A stretch of 64,000 nucleotides of DNA from positions 62,324,484 to 62,388,483 of the forward strand of contig NC_057919.1 of NCBI RefSeq assembly GCF_018873765.1, given 5' to 3'. The notes under the pieces are model-generated. The model was not told the DNA's origin. It saw only the letters and a list, made by a program, of their open reading frames with translations, and made no database searches. A program made the position numbers and the translations under genes. This DNA is from Telopea speciosissima (Eukaryota; Streptophyta; Magnoliopsida; Proteales; Proteaceae). Below are positions 1 through 10,837 of this stretch, one piece after another (position 1 is the first letter of the stretch; each line of letters begins with the position of its first letter).

Positions 1-620
1 TGAAGAGAATGGGAAATCGACCTTTCAAGAAGTAAACCATGAGTGTGGGTACTCTTTAAGTAACGAATAATCAGTTTGACAAGTTGCCAATGATCAAGAG
101 TCAGGGCATGCATGAACTAACAGGCACGGTTACCACAAATGCAACATCTGGATGGATCAGTGTGATATACTGTAGAGCACTCACAATCGATCGATACTCA
201 ATGGGTTCAGGCATTGGCTCACCCCCTGAAATCTAGGACTTATGAGGGGTAGCTATGGGAGTTTGCACCGATTTACAATCAACCATCTCAGTGCATCGCA
301 ATAAATATGATATATAGCGAGATTGGGAGAGTAAGAGTCCCTTGGAACGAGGGATGGCCTCAACGCCCAAAAAGAAATGAAGTGCACCAAGATCTTTAAT
401 AAAAAATTCACCAGATAACTACCGATGGAGAGACAACACCATAAAAGGGCACTACCAATGACAAGGATATCATCAACATATATATCAAGATGTAACTAAC
501 ATCGATACCAACACGTCGAATGAAAAGACATATGTCAGCCTTAGACCCATGAAAGCCTAGCTGAAGAAGAAAGTCCGAAAATCTATGAAACCAAGCCTTG
601 GACCCCTGTTTGAGGCACTA
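1..620 (-). pseudogene. Ty1/copia reverse-transcriptase relic
   Basis: Read on the minus strand, this stretch encodes the C-terminal half of a copia reverse transcriptase. A LKQ...WF motif lies near 600, the catalytic YVDD lies at 480-469, and it is followed by the KDLG..HFFLG region and a later PDVAF segment near 160-140. Several in-frame stops and small shifts break it. The similarity fades above about 620 and the element runs off the left window edge before the RNase H domain. No LTR can be tied to it. The family call rests on these motifs and their order; exact ends are approximate. Confidence 0.75.
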
Positions 621-1121
621 GAGAGAACAATGGAGGAAAAAATGTAAGATCTCCCTTCTTCCTAAATGCTCCATAATAGACAGAGAAAGGAGAAGGTGGA
701 GGAAGTTTACCAAGCGACTAAGCAATTATATGGACAGATATAGATACAGAACAAACTATAAGGTTCAAAGCACATACAGAGAAGAGAAGGAAAGAGTTTC
801 AGAATGATAGAGTTTGAAATTTGTTTGAAATTTGAATTTTCTCCTCTGCACCTTTTTGGTGTTTTGAGGGTTTGTATGTATAATCAATCTTTACAAGAAG
901 ATAATGATGTTACACGTAAAGATTAAGAGATAAACAAAAGAGAGCTATTAGCTACAACAGATAGCTGTCGGTTGAGAACTCTTTTTTATGAGCAGTGATT
1001 TTGTACCCGTTGAGTTGTTACGCTTTCAGAAATCACCGTAACCACCCAATCCCATTCCAAACTTATTCTTCTTCGATGTCGATGGTTGCTGCTTCTGCGT
1101 TAGCGGTTACCCGTAACCCTA
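621..1121. other. Intergenic, no gene seen
   Basis: A/T-rich sequence between the copia relic and the 3' end of the C2 gene. Short open frames here overlap the C2 gene tail in other frames and show no recognisable protein. It probably holds the 3' UTR of the minus-strand C2 gene next to 1121. Confidence 0.5.
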
Positions 1122-1712
1122 TTACGGCGCTGGTTGATAACAACCATACCCTGGTGGAGACGGTGGATGTTGGTAAACCCCCTGCAGCGGATATGGATAA
1201 TAACCACCGCCAGACCAAGGTGGCGGGTGCGCCACACTTTTCCCGGCGGTGACAGGTTCATCTCCCTTCGATACGGTCGATGCCGGGGCTGTAATTTTGT
1301 CGGCGAACTTGTATGAGAAATTCAATTGGCCTTTGGGCTTACCAGAAGATGTCTTGACCTGATAACTAATGAATTGGGCGGATTTGCCATTCCCTGGATT
1401 ATGGAGGAGGTCCTCGACGGGGACGTATACTACGCCGATATCTTTATTGAAGCCGAATCTGCGATTACAACGGAGTTGAAAGATGAGGACAAGACCGGTC
1501 TTTAGAGCCGCGGCTTCGTCGATATTGAATTTCATCCGGAAATTCCATCTAGGGTTCTTCCCACCTTTCTTGTCGATCGGGGTTTTCTGTTTCTTTTTCA
1601 GGGATTCGCCGCTAAGGGTAACAACGACGTAGACGTCCATCTTGCGGAAGAAATTGACATTTTTTATATCTTTTGCAGCGATCACGGTGAGTTCTAATGG
1701 TCGGTCTTCCAT
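1122..1712 (-). CDS. SRC2: C2-domain protein, SRC2-like
   Basis: Single-exon gene for a 196-residue protein. Residues 1-125 form a C2 domain, starting MEDRPLELTVIAAKDIKNV and containing the strand KMDVYVVVTL, the basic patch KKKQKT and the segment NPRWNFRMKF. The last 60 residues are rich in Pro, Gly and Tyr (PPPWSGGGYYPYP, PPSPPGYG). This layout is that of plant SRC2 / soybean-cold-regulated-2-like proteins, which bind membranes in a calcium-linked way and take part in stress signalling. The frame is open upstream to 1901, but the ATG at 1712 begins exactly at the conserved C2 start, and the upstream residues look like untranslated leader. No frameshift was seen. The family is clear; which SRC2 paralogue it is cannot be told. 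Confidence 0.85.
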   Translation of the reverse strand: MEDRPLELTVIAAKDIKNVNFFRKMDVYVVVTLSGESLKKKQKTPIDKKGGKNPRWNFRMKFNIDEAAALKTGLVLIFQLRCNRRFGFNKDIGVVYVPVEDLLHNPGNGKSAQFISYQVKTSSGKPKGQLNFSYKFADKITAPASTVSKGDEPVTAGKSVAHPPPWSGGGYYPYPLQGVYQHPPSPPGYGCYQPAP

Positions 1713-2387
1713 TTTTCTGAATCTGAGAATGTGAGAGAGAAAGGGGGAAAGACAAGCAATACAAGAAGAATTCGGTAACGATGGAAGTTTTATAGGAGAG
1801 AGAGACAGAGAAAAGACTCTGGAAATTTCCTGTGCTGACGAAACCGAGTTATCTATATTTGGAATGATTATTATCAAAACAAAAAATTTATAATCTTCCA
1901 TTTACCCCCAAAAACAAAAAATATAGTAATGAACCTTCGGTATTTCATTCGTAAACGTTAAACGTTACAAGACCGTGTAAAATCAGTGTTGGTAGTTACG
2001 TGGTGTTCTGTCAGCAACTCAGATGTGATATTCCCGTCGACGTGACGTTCGTAACTGAATCCCACTTGATTTTACTTTAAAGGGTAAAAGAGGATCAGAT
2101 CCTCGACCGTGCGATCTAGACAAGATGCTGTGGGTAATGACCAACTTATCTCTACTTGGATAAGGCGTTTAGGTAGGGGTAAGGTGGACAATGCACGCAA
2201 TATCGTGTCTGGGCAGCACGGTCCTATCAGGCAACTCGGTAGTAAAGGATCCAAATTGGGTAAAAGGTGGCTGAACGTGGTTAAAAATTAGGGGTTTTTT
2301 CAAATGCCTACCTTCAAACTGCCCATAAGATCAAATGCCCCCTGAACTTTCACTATTTACAAATGCATTCCTATTTTCCAATCTGGG
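1713..2387. other. 5' flank of the C2 gene
   Basis: Leader and presumed promoter of the minus-strand SRC2-like gene, then unrecognised intergenic DNA. A purine/pyrimidine-biased stretch near 1795-1815 lies in the likely 5' UTR. I see no second gene. Confidence 0.4.
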
Positions 2388-3041
2388 TAAGGGTGTTAAA
2401 CGGCCCGATTTCGATTAAATAGTTTGGTTTGGTTCGATTTTAACTGCTTGAGGATAGAAACTGTAACCAAACCGTTTAACTAAACAGTCTCATAATCAAA
2501 ACCTAGACTGTTTGGTAAACGGTTTCGGTTAAATGGTTTTTAAACGGTTTTAGTTAAATGGATTTTTAACGGTTTTATACGGTTTTGGTTAGGTGGTTAC
2601 TAGATGTTTCATTAACCATTTACTAAAAAGTCTAATTTACACTGGTTACCTGCTGCATTTTTTAATAAAAAATGAAGGCTTTTGGGAGTGTACATAACCA
2701 TTAAGGAAGAAACATAAAAATTAAGAATGAAATAGGAACAACGGAAGCCATGGTTAGAGCTTCAAAATGGAGAGACCCTGAAGCACATAACAGTACGAAT
2801 CAATAGCTCCCCTGAAACTAAGGTTTTAAACGGTTAGACAGTTTGGTTATAATCGATTTTAATTGGATTACACGGTTTGAAACCGTTGAATTAATCGGTT
2901 TAAATCAAATCGAACCGATTAAATAAACAGTGTCATTTCTAAAACTATAACCGGTCCATTTAACTAGACGGCCTATCGATTTTGGTTTAAATGGTTCGAT
3001 TCGATTTTGATAAACGGTTTCGATTTGTTTTGACATCCTTA
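2388..3041. repeat. TIR element with TAAGGGTGT ends, copy 1
   Basis: The left end reads TAAGGGTGTTAAA and the right end reads TTGACATCCTTA, an imperfect inverted pair. The interior is dominated by degenerate AACGGTTT and GGTTTGGTT words. A second element with matching ends and a similar interior lies at 31587-32063. No transposase is encoded, so it looks like a non-autonomous terminal-inverted-repeat element. The superfamily is not assigned; the flanking duplication would be TA or TTA-like and is ambiguous. Confidence 0.55.
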
Positions 3042-4665
3042 AGTCTGGGACGTTAGACGTTAGTTTTAGAGAAACTAATGACCAAAATGCTCTTATGATA
3101 AACTTCGTTATTCCTCCTTCCCTCTTCTTCCAGTCTTTTCTCCCATAATTATATATGTTCTCGTGGGCTTTAACACAGGTCGTTGCATCATCCGATCTTT
3201 GCAATTGTAGACAACAGAGAGAGATTGATTTAAGATACAATACCACTCTTTCAGCTCTAAAACTTAGAGCAGAAATGGAGAAAAGGGGAAAAAAACCAAA
3301 ATTCCTACCACAAGTCACAATGGGAATGGGGTCCATCACTAATCATTTGTCACCACGGAAGAAGCAGACAAAGCAAGTGGGAAGAGAGAAGGAAAAAAGA
3401 AACTGAAATGGTAAAACCTTAAAGGGGAAAAGTTTCATGCACGACCATGTATAAGAGGAATCCTTTACACTAGTTTTTAATAACCGCCAAAATAAAGTAT
3501 TTTAATCTGAACTCCCTCCAAGGATAAAGTAATGATAAATACTTCTATAGAGAAACAATTTTAAGTTTTAATTAAAAGAAGCCTCAAATCATTTGAAATT
3601 AAAGTGTGAGAAATCCATATCTTCATCTATTACCTCTATAAAAAGAAAGAACTTAATGTTCCTTAAATTTCTTTTGTTTTTTTTTCCTTCTTCAAAACTC
3701 AACCCATTAATTTGACTCTGAAAAACCACATGATTATAATTCTACTATTTTAATATTTTTATTTTGTTGTTGTTATTATAACAAGAATATCTTTATTTTT
3801 AAAATATAATATCCAACATATCCACTTCTATAACTTTATATATCATACCTAACATATTTAATATGCATTTACTAAAAAAACGATGGTATCTTATATGCCT
3901 AATTACTACCTTGTATTTAGAATATTTTTTCGCATATTTTATACATACCAAAATAACATTAGTCATACGAAATTTATCACTTGTTACTCAATGGTTGATT
4001 CGAATGGGCTTTTTATTTTCGGACCGTAAGATATATATTGATTGTTTAGATATTCATTTGTCCAAAATATTATGGGATGACTCCACTATGTTATTAGGTT
4101 AATATTTATATATGAAAACTATGAAAAGATATAATTCAATCATAGCCAGTTTGATTATTATTTTGCACAAAAGAAACAGTTTCTAATGATGTAATTGTGG
4201 AAAGATATCGTTCGGAAGGTCAAATTTGGTAGAAAAAAAGTACTCCACATGATCAACATTAAGCTTTAAATAGTAATATCAAAATAAAGGGATAAACTTT
4301 CTTTGCATGCGATCGCCATGGGGATGCAAGAAAAGGATGCGCCCAGATGTATTCATAGGCAAAGAACATCACCCCCAAAATAAAATACCACATAAAAATG
4401 AAAGGCATTTTTTTTTTTGTAGGGGGAAAATAGATCTATGATTCCATTCTACATGAAAAAGACACATGAATTCTATTAAAATTACCAATATGCCATCGAA
4501 TCCATGTCGAAGCACATTGATTAAAAATAATGGAAAATATGGTGTAGATAATTCGTCTCTATTTAATGGCATTCCCTTATTCCGAAAAAAAAAAGAAATT
4601 ATATCAATCAACCTCTTCTTTTTTTTTTTTTTGTTGGGGGTGGGGGGAGGGGAGAGGAAGGCAAT
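3042..4665. other. Intergenic, no gene seen
   Basis: A/T-rich DNA with poly-A and poly-T runs. The small open frames have no recognisable domains. A G-rich run (about 4633-4660) precedes the MITE at 4666. Confidence 0.5.
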
Positions 4666-4816
4666 TCGACTCCTCTACTTTCACCTGTCCCTACTATCGT
4701 GTGCGGCCCCACACATAGGCAAGATAGAATGTATCGCCTTACCCCTACCCGAGCGCCTTGCCCAAGCAAGGGTAAGGCGCATGGCAGTACCAGACAAGCG
4801 AAAGTAGAGGAGTCGG
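4666..4816. repeat. Small TIR element (MITE) with GACTCCTCTACTTT ends
   Basis: The left end TCGACTCCTCTACTTT and the right end AAAGTAGAGGAGTCGG are inverted copies enclosing about 120 bp. The same terminal word occurs at 11748, where it borders the inverted-repeat cluster. It is short and non-coding and fits a MITE. No convincing target duplication was found. Confidence 0.6.
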
Positions 4817-5897
4817 ATCTCTCGGAGGGGATGCGGGCAAAAAGATCATCTAGAATTCTATGTGGAAACTACCTTTTCCTAAAAATTGCTAGCATAAAAG
4901 TAAGGCACTTAGAAAAGGCAAAGCAAGATTGAAGACACACCAATGAAAATGGAATTCCACCTTTAAATATTCCTCACTCTTTTTACCTTCTTTATCATGT
5001 AGTGCGCCAAGGGTTTCTGGTGAAGCATATGTTTACCTGTTCACAAGTCTCCGGTGCCACTGTCATCTCAACCCAATAATTTCATAAAGTTTGAAGTCCT
5101 CTCATTCAGGAAGTGTACAGGAAGGAGTCCGAGGCAAGAACCATCTTCAGTGGATTCCACAGAGCAGAGGTTCTCACCTGATAAAGTTCTTTGCTTATCA
5201 AAACACCCAAGGGTGCTAAGGGCTTGAAAATAGGGGGAAAAAAAAAATAGGCTAACTATACTTTAGAAAAAAAAACATGAAAATTACTGAAAAACGCCAA
5301 TGAATTCTCATTCTATTGACTCGAAAATATCGGACCATAATGAACGCAGTCTTACACCTCCATAGCTCTTACTTACAACAACCACAAATGATAAAAACCC
5401 ATCAACTATCTACAGAACTTTGGGCCTCAACTTGGTATTATTAGAATCTGAAGATGCAAATGGAGGTCACCTTTGAAGTCAAATGTAAAAAACAAGATTG
5501 GAAGTCATTGTTTAGTCACTCTAGTGGACCATTGCCTTAATGGTGTGACACAGAGCATCTCAAGTAGTTATGTCCAGTAAACTCCCATTCCTTGCGTAGT
5601 TGGTTCTGGTTGGAACCCAACCAACAGATTGATGATGTGGAATCCCATTGGACTAGTGTGTGTATGATTGTAACCTCTCTCTCTCTCTCTCTCTCTCCCT
5701 ACTCCCCCGTCCAGTGTTTTAAGAATCGGGATTGGATAGGTCAGAATAGCCAATCCAGATGGGTCAAGGCTGATCCCAATTCCAATTGATCCAGCTCCTC
5801 CGATCCTTGCATAGAAATAGTGAAATACCCTAAAAAGCATTAAAACACTGATTCCGGGGCCAATTCAAAAAGATTCAGATCTCGATTTCGTGTTTTT
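4817..5897. other. Intergenic, CT microsatellite
   Basis: No gene recognised. A (CT)n microsatellite of about 24 bp lies at 5675-5698. The region ends at the target site of the LINE insertion. Confidence 0.5.
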
Positions 5898-5911
5898 AAA
5901 CTCTGCCCCAG
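5898..5911 (+). repeat. Target-site duplication, left copy (LINE 1)
   Basis: The 14-bp word AAACTCTGCCCCAG occurs here and again at 10824-10837, just after a poly-A tail. This is the hallmark of target-primed reverse transcription. Confidence 0.85.
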
Positions 5912-6630
5912 CTTAATACTCCGTCAGACTCCACCATTAACTCAACATTCCACCCTTCCCAAAGTGACCTTTCAAACTTGCTTTTGGCCATTATACCTCA
6001 CCTTTCTAACATTTCAATCAGCAGCCCAACCCAAGTCACCCCAAACCAAACCGGAGTTAATATCTTTCCGAACCAACCCCCTTTCTTTGAGGCCCATAAC
6101 CCAAACCACATCACCCTCCTAACCCAAGGCCCATCCAAGCTAAATCTCACCAACCAGCCTCCCCATCAAGCCCATAGCCCATACCAACCAAGTGCAGTGA
6201 CCCAAAGCCCATCCACACCTCCTCAAGAGACAACCATGGCTCCACAACAGGTTCCACCACCCCTAATTCACGAAAACCATTATCTCAACAGCTGTCTCTG
6301 GGACAATTGCCACCCCCCCCCCCCCCTCTGCTTCAAGTTACTCCACCCGTCCCCCCTCCCATGAAGAGCAGGTGTTCCTCAAGGCAGCGAGTAGGCAAGG
6401 ATCAAATCACCCAGAGAGACCCATCTCAGCTCTCTAGGACTTCGAGTAAGAGCACTACCACAAAGCAGCGGCTTGCTAGCACCTCCCTGTAGGTGAAATC
6501 AAAATCTAAGAAGCAGAAGAGTATTGAGGCATTTCGACAATCCCAGAGTATCACTGAGCAAGCATTAGAGCATTTTTTATCCGTTACCCCCGTGGAAGCT
6601 GCAGAGTCGCAGCCCCACGGGAAGCAATGA
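5912..6630 (+). pseudogene. LINE ORF1, C-terminal part
   Basis: This is the Pro/Asn/Gln-rich C-terminal part of the LINE nucleic-acid-binding ORF1. The frame is open from the truncation point at 5912, switches frame at the C run 6310-6326, then continues through a TAG at 6490-6492 to a TGA at 6628-6630. The last section is Lys/Ser/Gln-rich (KSKSKKQKSIEAFRQSQS). No CCHC knuckle is present, because that part lies upstream of the truncation. The TGA overlaps the ORF2 start as ATGA. The shift may be a real mutation or homopolymer sequencing error. Confidence 0.7.
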
Positions 6631-9600
6631 AAATTCTAAGTTGGAACTGCAGAGGGCTGGGGAGGCCTCTGACAGTTCGGTCTCTCAAACACCTCTCCAA
6701 ATCTGAGAAGCCAGATGTAATCTTCTTGATGGAAACTAAATGTGGGGACCAAAAATTAGAATGTATTAAGAGAAGTTTGCACCTGAATGGTATGTTTACT
6801 GTTCCGCCTATTGGAGCTTCAGGGGGATTATGCGTCCTTTGGAAAGATTCTTTTAAGGTTCAGGTGTTGTTCTCAAATTCTAGAATCATTGACTGCTTGG
6901 TTTCTTCTAGCAGCACCCCAAATTTCTTTATGTCCTGTGTTTATGGGGACCCTATCAGGGCTCATAGGCAGCAAGTTTGGGATACTATTCTGGGTCTGAG
7001 CCAGGGGAGGCGTGAAAAATGGATCTGTTTGGGGGATTTTAACTCTTTTTTAGCTTGGCATGAAAAGGATGGCGGCAACTGTAAGGGGAGTAGAGATGTC
7101 TTCCAATTTCGTAACATGGTTGAAGGGTGCCAGTTGATGGACTTGGGTGCTCAAGGCCCTGTATTTACCTGGAGCAATAAGAGGTTGGGTGCAGCGAACA
7201 TTAGAATTTGCCTTGATCGAGCACTATCTAATGTCGAATGGAGGTTAAGCTTTCCTGAATCAATGGTTTTCACCCGTGCGGCGCTGGGTTGGGATCACTC
7301 CCCAATTTTGATTGATACTGAGGGTCGTCCGACAAAAGGACCTCATCCTTTCAGGTTCCAATCAACGTGGTTGCGCCATCCGGATTGTAAGACAATCATC
7401 TCCACTAGCTGGGAGAGACCTGTCCAGGGGGTCTCTTGCCATGTGTTGCAGAAGAAGCTTTCCTTATGTGAAGAAAATCTGGGGAAGTGGAATAGGGACA
7501 CGTTCGGTCATCTCCAAAGCTCTATTCAACATTTGAAAAACAAATTGGCTGAGCTCCAAAACCTTCTGACGTGGGCTGCTTCTCAGGGTCAGGAAAATGA
7601 GCTTTCTATAAAGCTGGATGAGGCTTTGGCGCGTGAGGAGGAATTTGGGCGCCAAAAGTCCAGAATTGATTGGCTCCAAGGGGGCGACAGAAACACGGCT
7701 TTTTTTCACGCATCAACCATTCAACAGCGGCAACAGAACCGAGTTCTAAAGCTAAAACTCCCTTCGGGAGATTGGTCCTCATCTGAATCCGTCATTTACA
7801 AAAGCTTCATAGACTATTATGAGAATTTGTTCAAATCCGAAGGTACTGAGGAGGATGCTGCTATGACTGTTCTTCAATTGATTAAGCCCTGTATTAAAGA
7901 TGAGGATGATGTGTGGCTGAGTGCTTCTCCCTCCATGGAGGAGGTCAAACAAGCTCTCTTCGATATGGGACCTCTAAAGTCTCCAGGTGTGGATGGCTTT
8001 CCCCCCCTCTTCTTCCAAAGATTTTGGGAGCTAACCCATAAAGACCTCTATGCCTTTGTTATAGATTTCTTCTCTACAGGCTCCCTCCCCCCAACCTACA
8101 ATGAGACTCTCATATGTCTTATCCCCAAGTCTGCCTTTCCGGAGGAGATTGATCATTTTAGGCCTATCAGCTTGTGTGGGGTGGTGATCAAGGTCATTAC
8201 AAAATTTCTTGCTTCAAGGCTGAAGTTGGTGCTCCCTCAAATCATCTCCCCCTCTCAATCGGCGTTTGTTCCGGGCCGACAAATTTCCGACAATGTATTC
8301 ACCGCCCATGAGGTCTTTCATTATGTGAACAAGAAGAGGAAGGGCAAGGAGAAGCTAGCTATTTTGAAGCTTGATATGAGGAGAGCCTACGATAGAGTGG
8401 AGTGGCCCTTCCTTCACAGACTCCTTACCCGGCTCTGCTTCTCCAATAGGTTTGTGAGTTTGATAATGGCGTGTGTTACTTCAGTTCATTGTTCCCTCAT
8501 TATTAATGGGGAGGTGAGAGGGTCCTTTGCGCCTTCGAGAGGGATTAGACAAAGGGACCCCCTCTCCCCGGCTTTGTTTGTTATTTGTGCCCAGGTTATG
8601 AGTTGTTTATTGGAGCAAGGGGAATCACAGGGGCAAATTCATGGCATTCGAGTGAGGAATAGAAGCAGGTCCATATCACACCTTCTCTTCGCCGATGATT
8701 GCCTTGTGTTCTCGGAAGTTAAGTTGCAAGAGCTTCATAATGTTAAGGAGTTAATTGATGTATACTGTAGAGCGAGTGGCCAAGCTTTCAATGCAAAGAA
8801 ATCTAGTATGTGCTTCAGCCCCAATACAGCTCCTCGCCTAAAGAGATGGTTTTCTAGAATTCTCAAGCTTCCCTATGGAGATGGCCCCTCCAAGTACCTG
8901 GGGTTGCCCTCTATTATCGGTGTTAGCAAGAAGGATCTGTTTCATGAGATCAATGATCGTACGGCGGGTAGATTGAGTGGTTGGTCCAAGAGATTCCTTT
9001 CCCATGCGGGCAGAGAGACTTTACTCAAATCAGCAACCATGCCCATTGCAAACTATGTCGTCTCGCACTTTAAGCTCCCAAGCTCGCATCACTCTCGGGT
9101 CCGAAAGATGGCTTCAAATTTCTTTTGGGGTGGGGATGAGGACACTACCAAGACCCATTGGATATCTTGGGACAAGCTCTGTCATTCTAAGGAACAAGGT
9201 GGATTGGGCTTCCGGGATCCATCCCTTCAAAATCGAGCCCTGTTGGCTAAAGCAGCGTGGAGGCTTTTTTCTGATCCTAATTCACTATGGGGGCAGTTCA
9301 CCAAAGCATTATACTTCCCCAATAGCAGTTTCATGGAGGCACAGCTTGGCAGCAGCCCCTCCTGGGCGTGGAGAAGCATTAAGGAAGGCAGAAAAGTCCT
9401 TGAAGAGGGGTTAGTCTGGAAGGTGGGATGTGGAAATAGGATCAACATATGGAATGACAAATGGATTCCCCTGCTTCCCAACTTCAGCGTGCCTTTACCT
9501 CACGATAGAAGCAGCCCTTATCAATTGGTCTTCGATCTCATCTCTCACGATACGCGGATTTGGAACAATGAAGTGCTAGATGCCTTATCCAGCAGCGACA

Positions 9601-10094
9601 CTAAAAAAGCAATCCTTCAAATCCACCTCTCCCTGTTTCCTAAAGATGATGAGCTTGTTTGGGGAGGGGCCAAGAACGGGAAATTCTCGGTGAAGTCTGC
9701 ATATCATGTCCTCCACAATAAAGAGGATAGAGGGGCTATTCATCGTCCTTCGTCACCATTAGGAGGGAACTGGGCTTCTACCCCTCCTGAAGTGTGGAAG
9801 CGTGTTTGGGGCTGTGAGACTCTTCCCAAGGTCCGTTCTTTCTTGTGGAGGGCAGCGGCGGATGGACTGGCTACGGGGGAGGGTTGCACTAAGAGACAGA
9901 TACATGTGGATCCCCAGTGTATGCGGTGTGGAGCGCCTACTGAGACCATTGATCACATTTTGCTTCGGTGCCCTTTCGCTCATGCGGTTTGGTTCGGCTG
10001 TCCCCTCTCGCTCAAGCCCCCCATCAGTGCTACGAGTAAGCTTTCAGATTGGATCTCTCAGTGGAAGGACTTCTACAAGCCGAACAAAACTTAA
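6627..10094 (+). CDS. LINE ORF2 polyprotein (endonuclease and reverse transcriptase)
   Basis: The ORF is 1155 residues long. Residues 1-225 are an APE-type endonuclease: LSWNCRGLG at 4-12, a GDFN motif, LDRAL, and WDHSP near 220. Residues about 390-790 form the reverse transcriptase: FRPISL near 511, KLDMRRAYDRVEW near 580, and FADD near 688-691, the catalytic aspartates. Residues about 1015-1125 are a zf-RVT zinc-binding domain with C-x2-C...H...C (CMRCGAPTETIDHILLRC). The start is the ATG overlapping the ORF1 stop. One odd residue is an Arg where the family usually has Gly in the RQGDPLSP motif (here RQRDPLSP). The frame ends at a TAA that is probably a mutated Gln codon, because the RNase H domain follows in the same frame. 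Confidence 0.93.
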   Translation: MKILSWNCRGLGRPLTVRSLKHLSKSEKPDVIFLMETKCGDQKLECIKRSLHLNGMFTVPPIGASGGLCVLWKDSFKVQVLFSNSRIIDCLVSSSSTPNFFMSCVYGDPIRAHRQQVWDTILGLSQGRREKWICLGDFNSFLAWHEKDGGNCKGSRDVFQFRNMVEGCQLMDLGAQGPVFTWSNKRLGAANIRICLDRALSNVEWRLSFPESMVFTRAALGWDHSPILIDTEGRPTKGPHPFRFQSTWLRHPDCKTIISTSWERPVQGVSCHVLQKKLSLCEENLGKWNRDTFGHLQSSIQHLKNKLAELQNLLTWAASQGQENELSIKLDEALAREEEFGRQKSRIDWLQGGDRNTAFFHASTIQQRQQNRVLKLKLPSGDWSSSESVIYKSFIDYYENLFKSEGTEEDAAMTVLQLIKPCIKDEDDVWLSASPSMEEVKQALFDMGPLKSPGVDGFPPLFFQRFWELTHKDLYAFVIDFFSTGSLPPTYNETLICLIPKSAFPEEIDHFRPISLCGVVIKVITKFLASRLKLVLPQIISPSQSAFVPGRQISDNVFTAHEVFHYVNKKRKGKEKLAILKLDMRRAYDRVEWPFLHRLLTRLCFSNRFVSLIMACVTSVHCSLIINGEVRGSFAPSRGIRQRDPLSPALFVICAQVMSCLLEQGESQGQIHGIRVRNRSRSISHLLFADDCLVFSEVKLQELHNVKELIDVYCRASGQAFNAKKSSMCFSPNTAPRLKRWFSRILKLPYGDGPSKYLGLPSIIGVSKKDLFHEINDRTAGRLSGWSKRFLSHAGRETLLKSATMPIANYVVSHFKLPSSHHSRVRKMASNFFWGGDEDTTKTHWISWDKLCHSKEQGGLGFRDPSLQNRALLAKAAWRLFSDPNSLWGQFTKALYFPNSSFMEAQLGSSPSWAWRSIKEGRKVLEEGLVWKVGCGNRINIWNDKWIPLLPNFSVPLPHDRSSPYQLVFDLISHDTRIWNNEVLDALSSSDTKKAILQIHLSLFPKDDELVWGGAKNGKFSVKSAYHVLHNKEDRGAIHRPSSPLGGNWASTPPEVWKRVWGCETLPKVRSFLWRAAADGLATGEGCTKRQIHVDPQCMRCGAPTETIDHILLRCPFAHAVWFGCPLSLKPPISATSKLSDWISQWKDFYKPNKT

Positions 10095-10799
10095 GGAAGA
10101 GTGACGGAGGGTCTTGTTAGCTGGGTCGCTTGGTACTTGTGGAGGGCCCGGAATGACCTTGCTTTCGGTCGGCTAAATTGGGATCCTGTGGAGGTAATCG
10201 GGGCTGCCATGAGCGCTAACCATGAGCTTAGTTCAGCAAAGAAGCCTCCGACCACTTCTCCCGGGCCTATCATCTCCCCGCCTCTGGAGAGCCCCCATTG
10301 GTTACCCCCTGCTAGCCCTTACATCAAGATCAATGTGGATGCTTCCTTGGCTCTCGATGGGCACAAGTGTGGGATTGGTGTGGTCATTCGCGACCACTTA
10401 GGGAGGATTCTTTTGGCGAAATTTGAGCTGGGAAATTTTGGGGAGATAGTGGTTGGGGAAGCATTGGTCGTTCGGTGTGGTCTCCTTGAAGGAGTCGCTA
10501 TGGCCGTCGATTAACTCATTTTGGAGTCCGACAACAAGGAGGTTGTCTCCTATCTGCAGGATGAGTCGAGGGGCGTGCCGCTGAGTTTGGACCCAATCAT
10601 ATCTGACATCAAGTTCCTGGCTACTACAGTGCCTGACTGCACGTTTGCTTGGATTTCTAGGGAAGCCAATGGATTGGCTGATAACCTAGCTCGGAAGGCC
10701 CTGTCGGTGCCGTATTTGACAGTGTGGCCGCTTTCCACTCCGTGGTTGAATGAAATTTGTAATTCTTCTTCCATATGTCTTTCACGTGCTTTTCAATAG
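10095..10799 (+). pseudogene. LINE ORF2 RNase H domain, separated by stops
   Basis: This continues the ORF2 frame after the TAA at 10092-10094. It holds the plant-LINE RNase H domain: KINVDAS with the first Asp, GIGVVIRDHLGRIL, GEALVV with the Glu, ESDNKEVV with the next Asp, and the C-terminal ISREANGLADNLARKAL. A second in-frame TAA at 10512-10514 splits it. The true end is TAG at 10797-10799. Both internal TAA codons could come from CAA by one C-to-T change. Read through, ORF2 would be about 1390 residues, normal for plant L1. Confidence 0.85.
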
Positions 10800-10823
10800 A
10801 TTGCTCATTAGTAAAAAAAAAAA

Positions 10824-10837
10824 AAACTCTGCCCCAG
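10824..10837 (+). repeat. Target-site duplication, right copy (LINE 1)
   Basis: Exact partner of 5898-5911. Its first A residues merge with the poly-A tail, so the unambiguous part is CTCTGCCCCAG. Confidence 0.85.

Larger units (their letters stand above)
5912..10823 (+). mobile_element. L1-type LINE, 5'-truncated
   Basis: A 4.9-kb non-LTR retrotransposon flanked by an exact 14-bp duplication (5898-5911 and 10824-10837) and ending in a run of about 14 A from 10813. It starts inside ORF1, so the 5' end was lost on insertion, as is common for LINEs. It carries the end of ORF1 (5912-6630), ORF2 with endonuclease, reverse transcriptase and zinc-binding domains (6627-10094), and an RNase H domain in the same frame after an in-frame stop (to 10799). 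Only four coding lesions were found: one shift at a poly-C run and in-frame stops at 6490, 10092 and 10512. This suggests a fairly young copy. Confidence 0.92.

Noticed and set aside
1713..1901. N-terminal extension of the SRC2-like protein
   Set aside because: The open frame upstream of 1712 has no C2 similarity and lies in the likely leader; the C2 domain begins at the ATG at 1712.
5000..5220. Possible minus-strand exon (STEDGSCLGLLPVHFLNERT)
   Set aside because: Short, no family match, and splice sites are not convincing.
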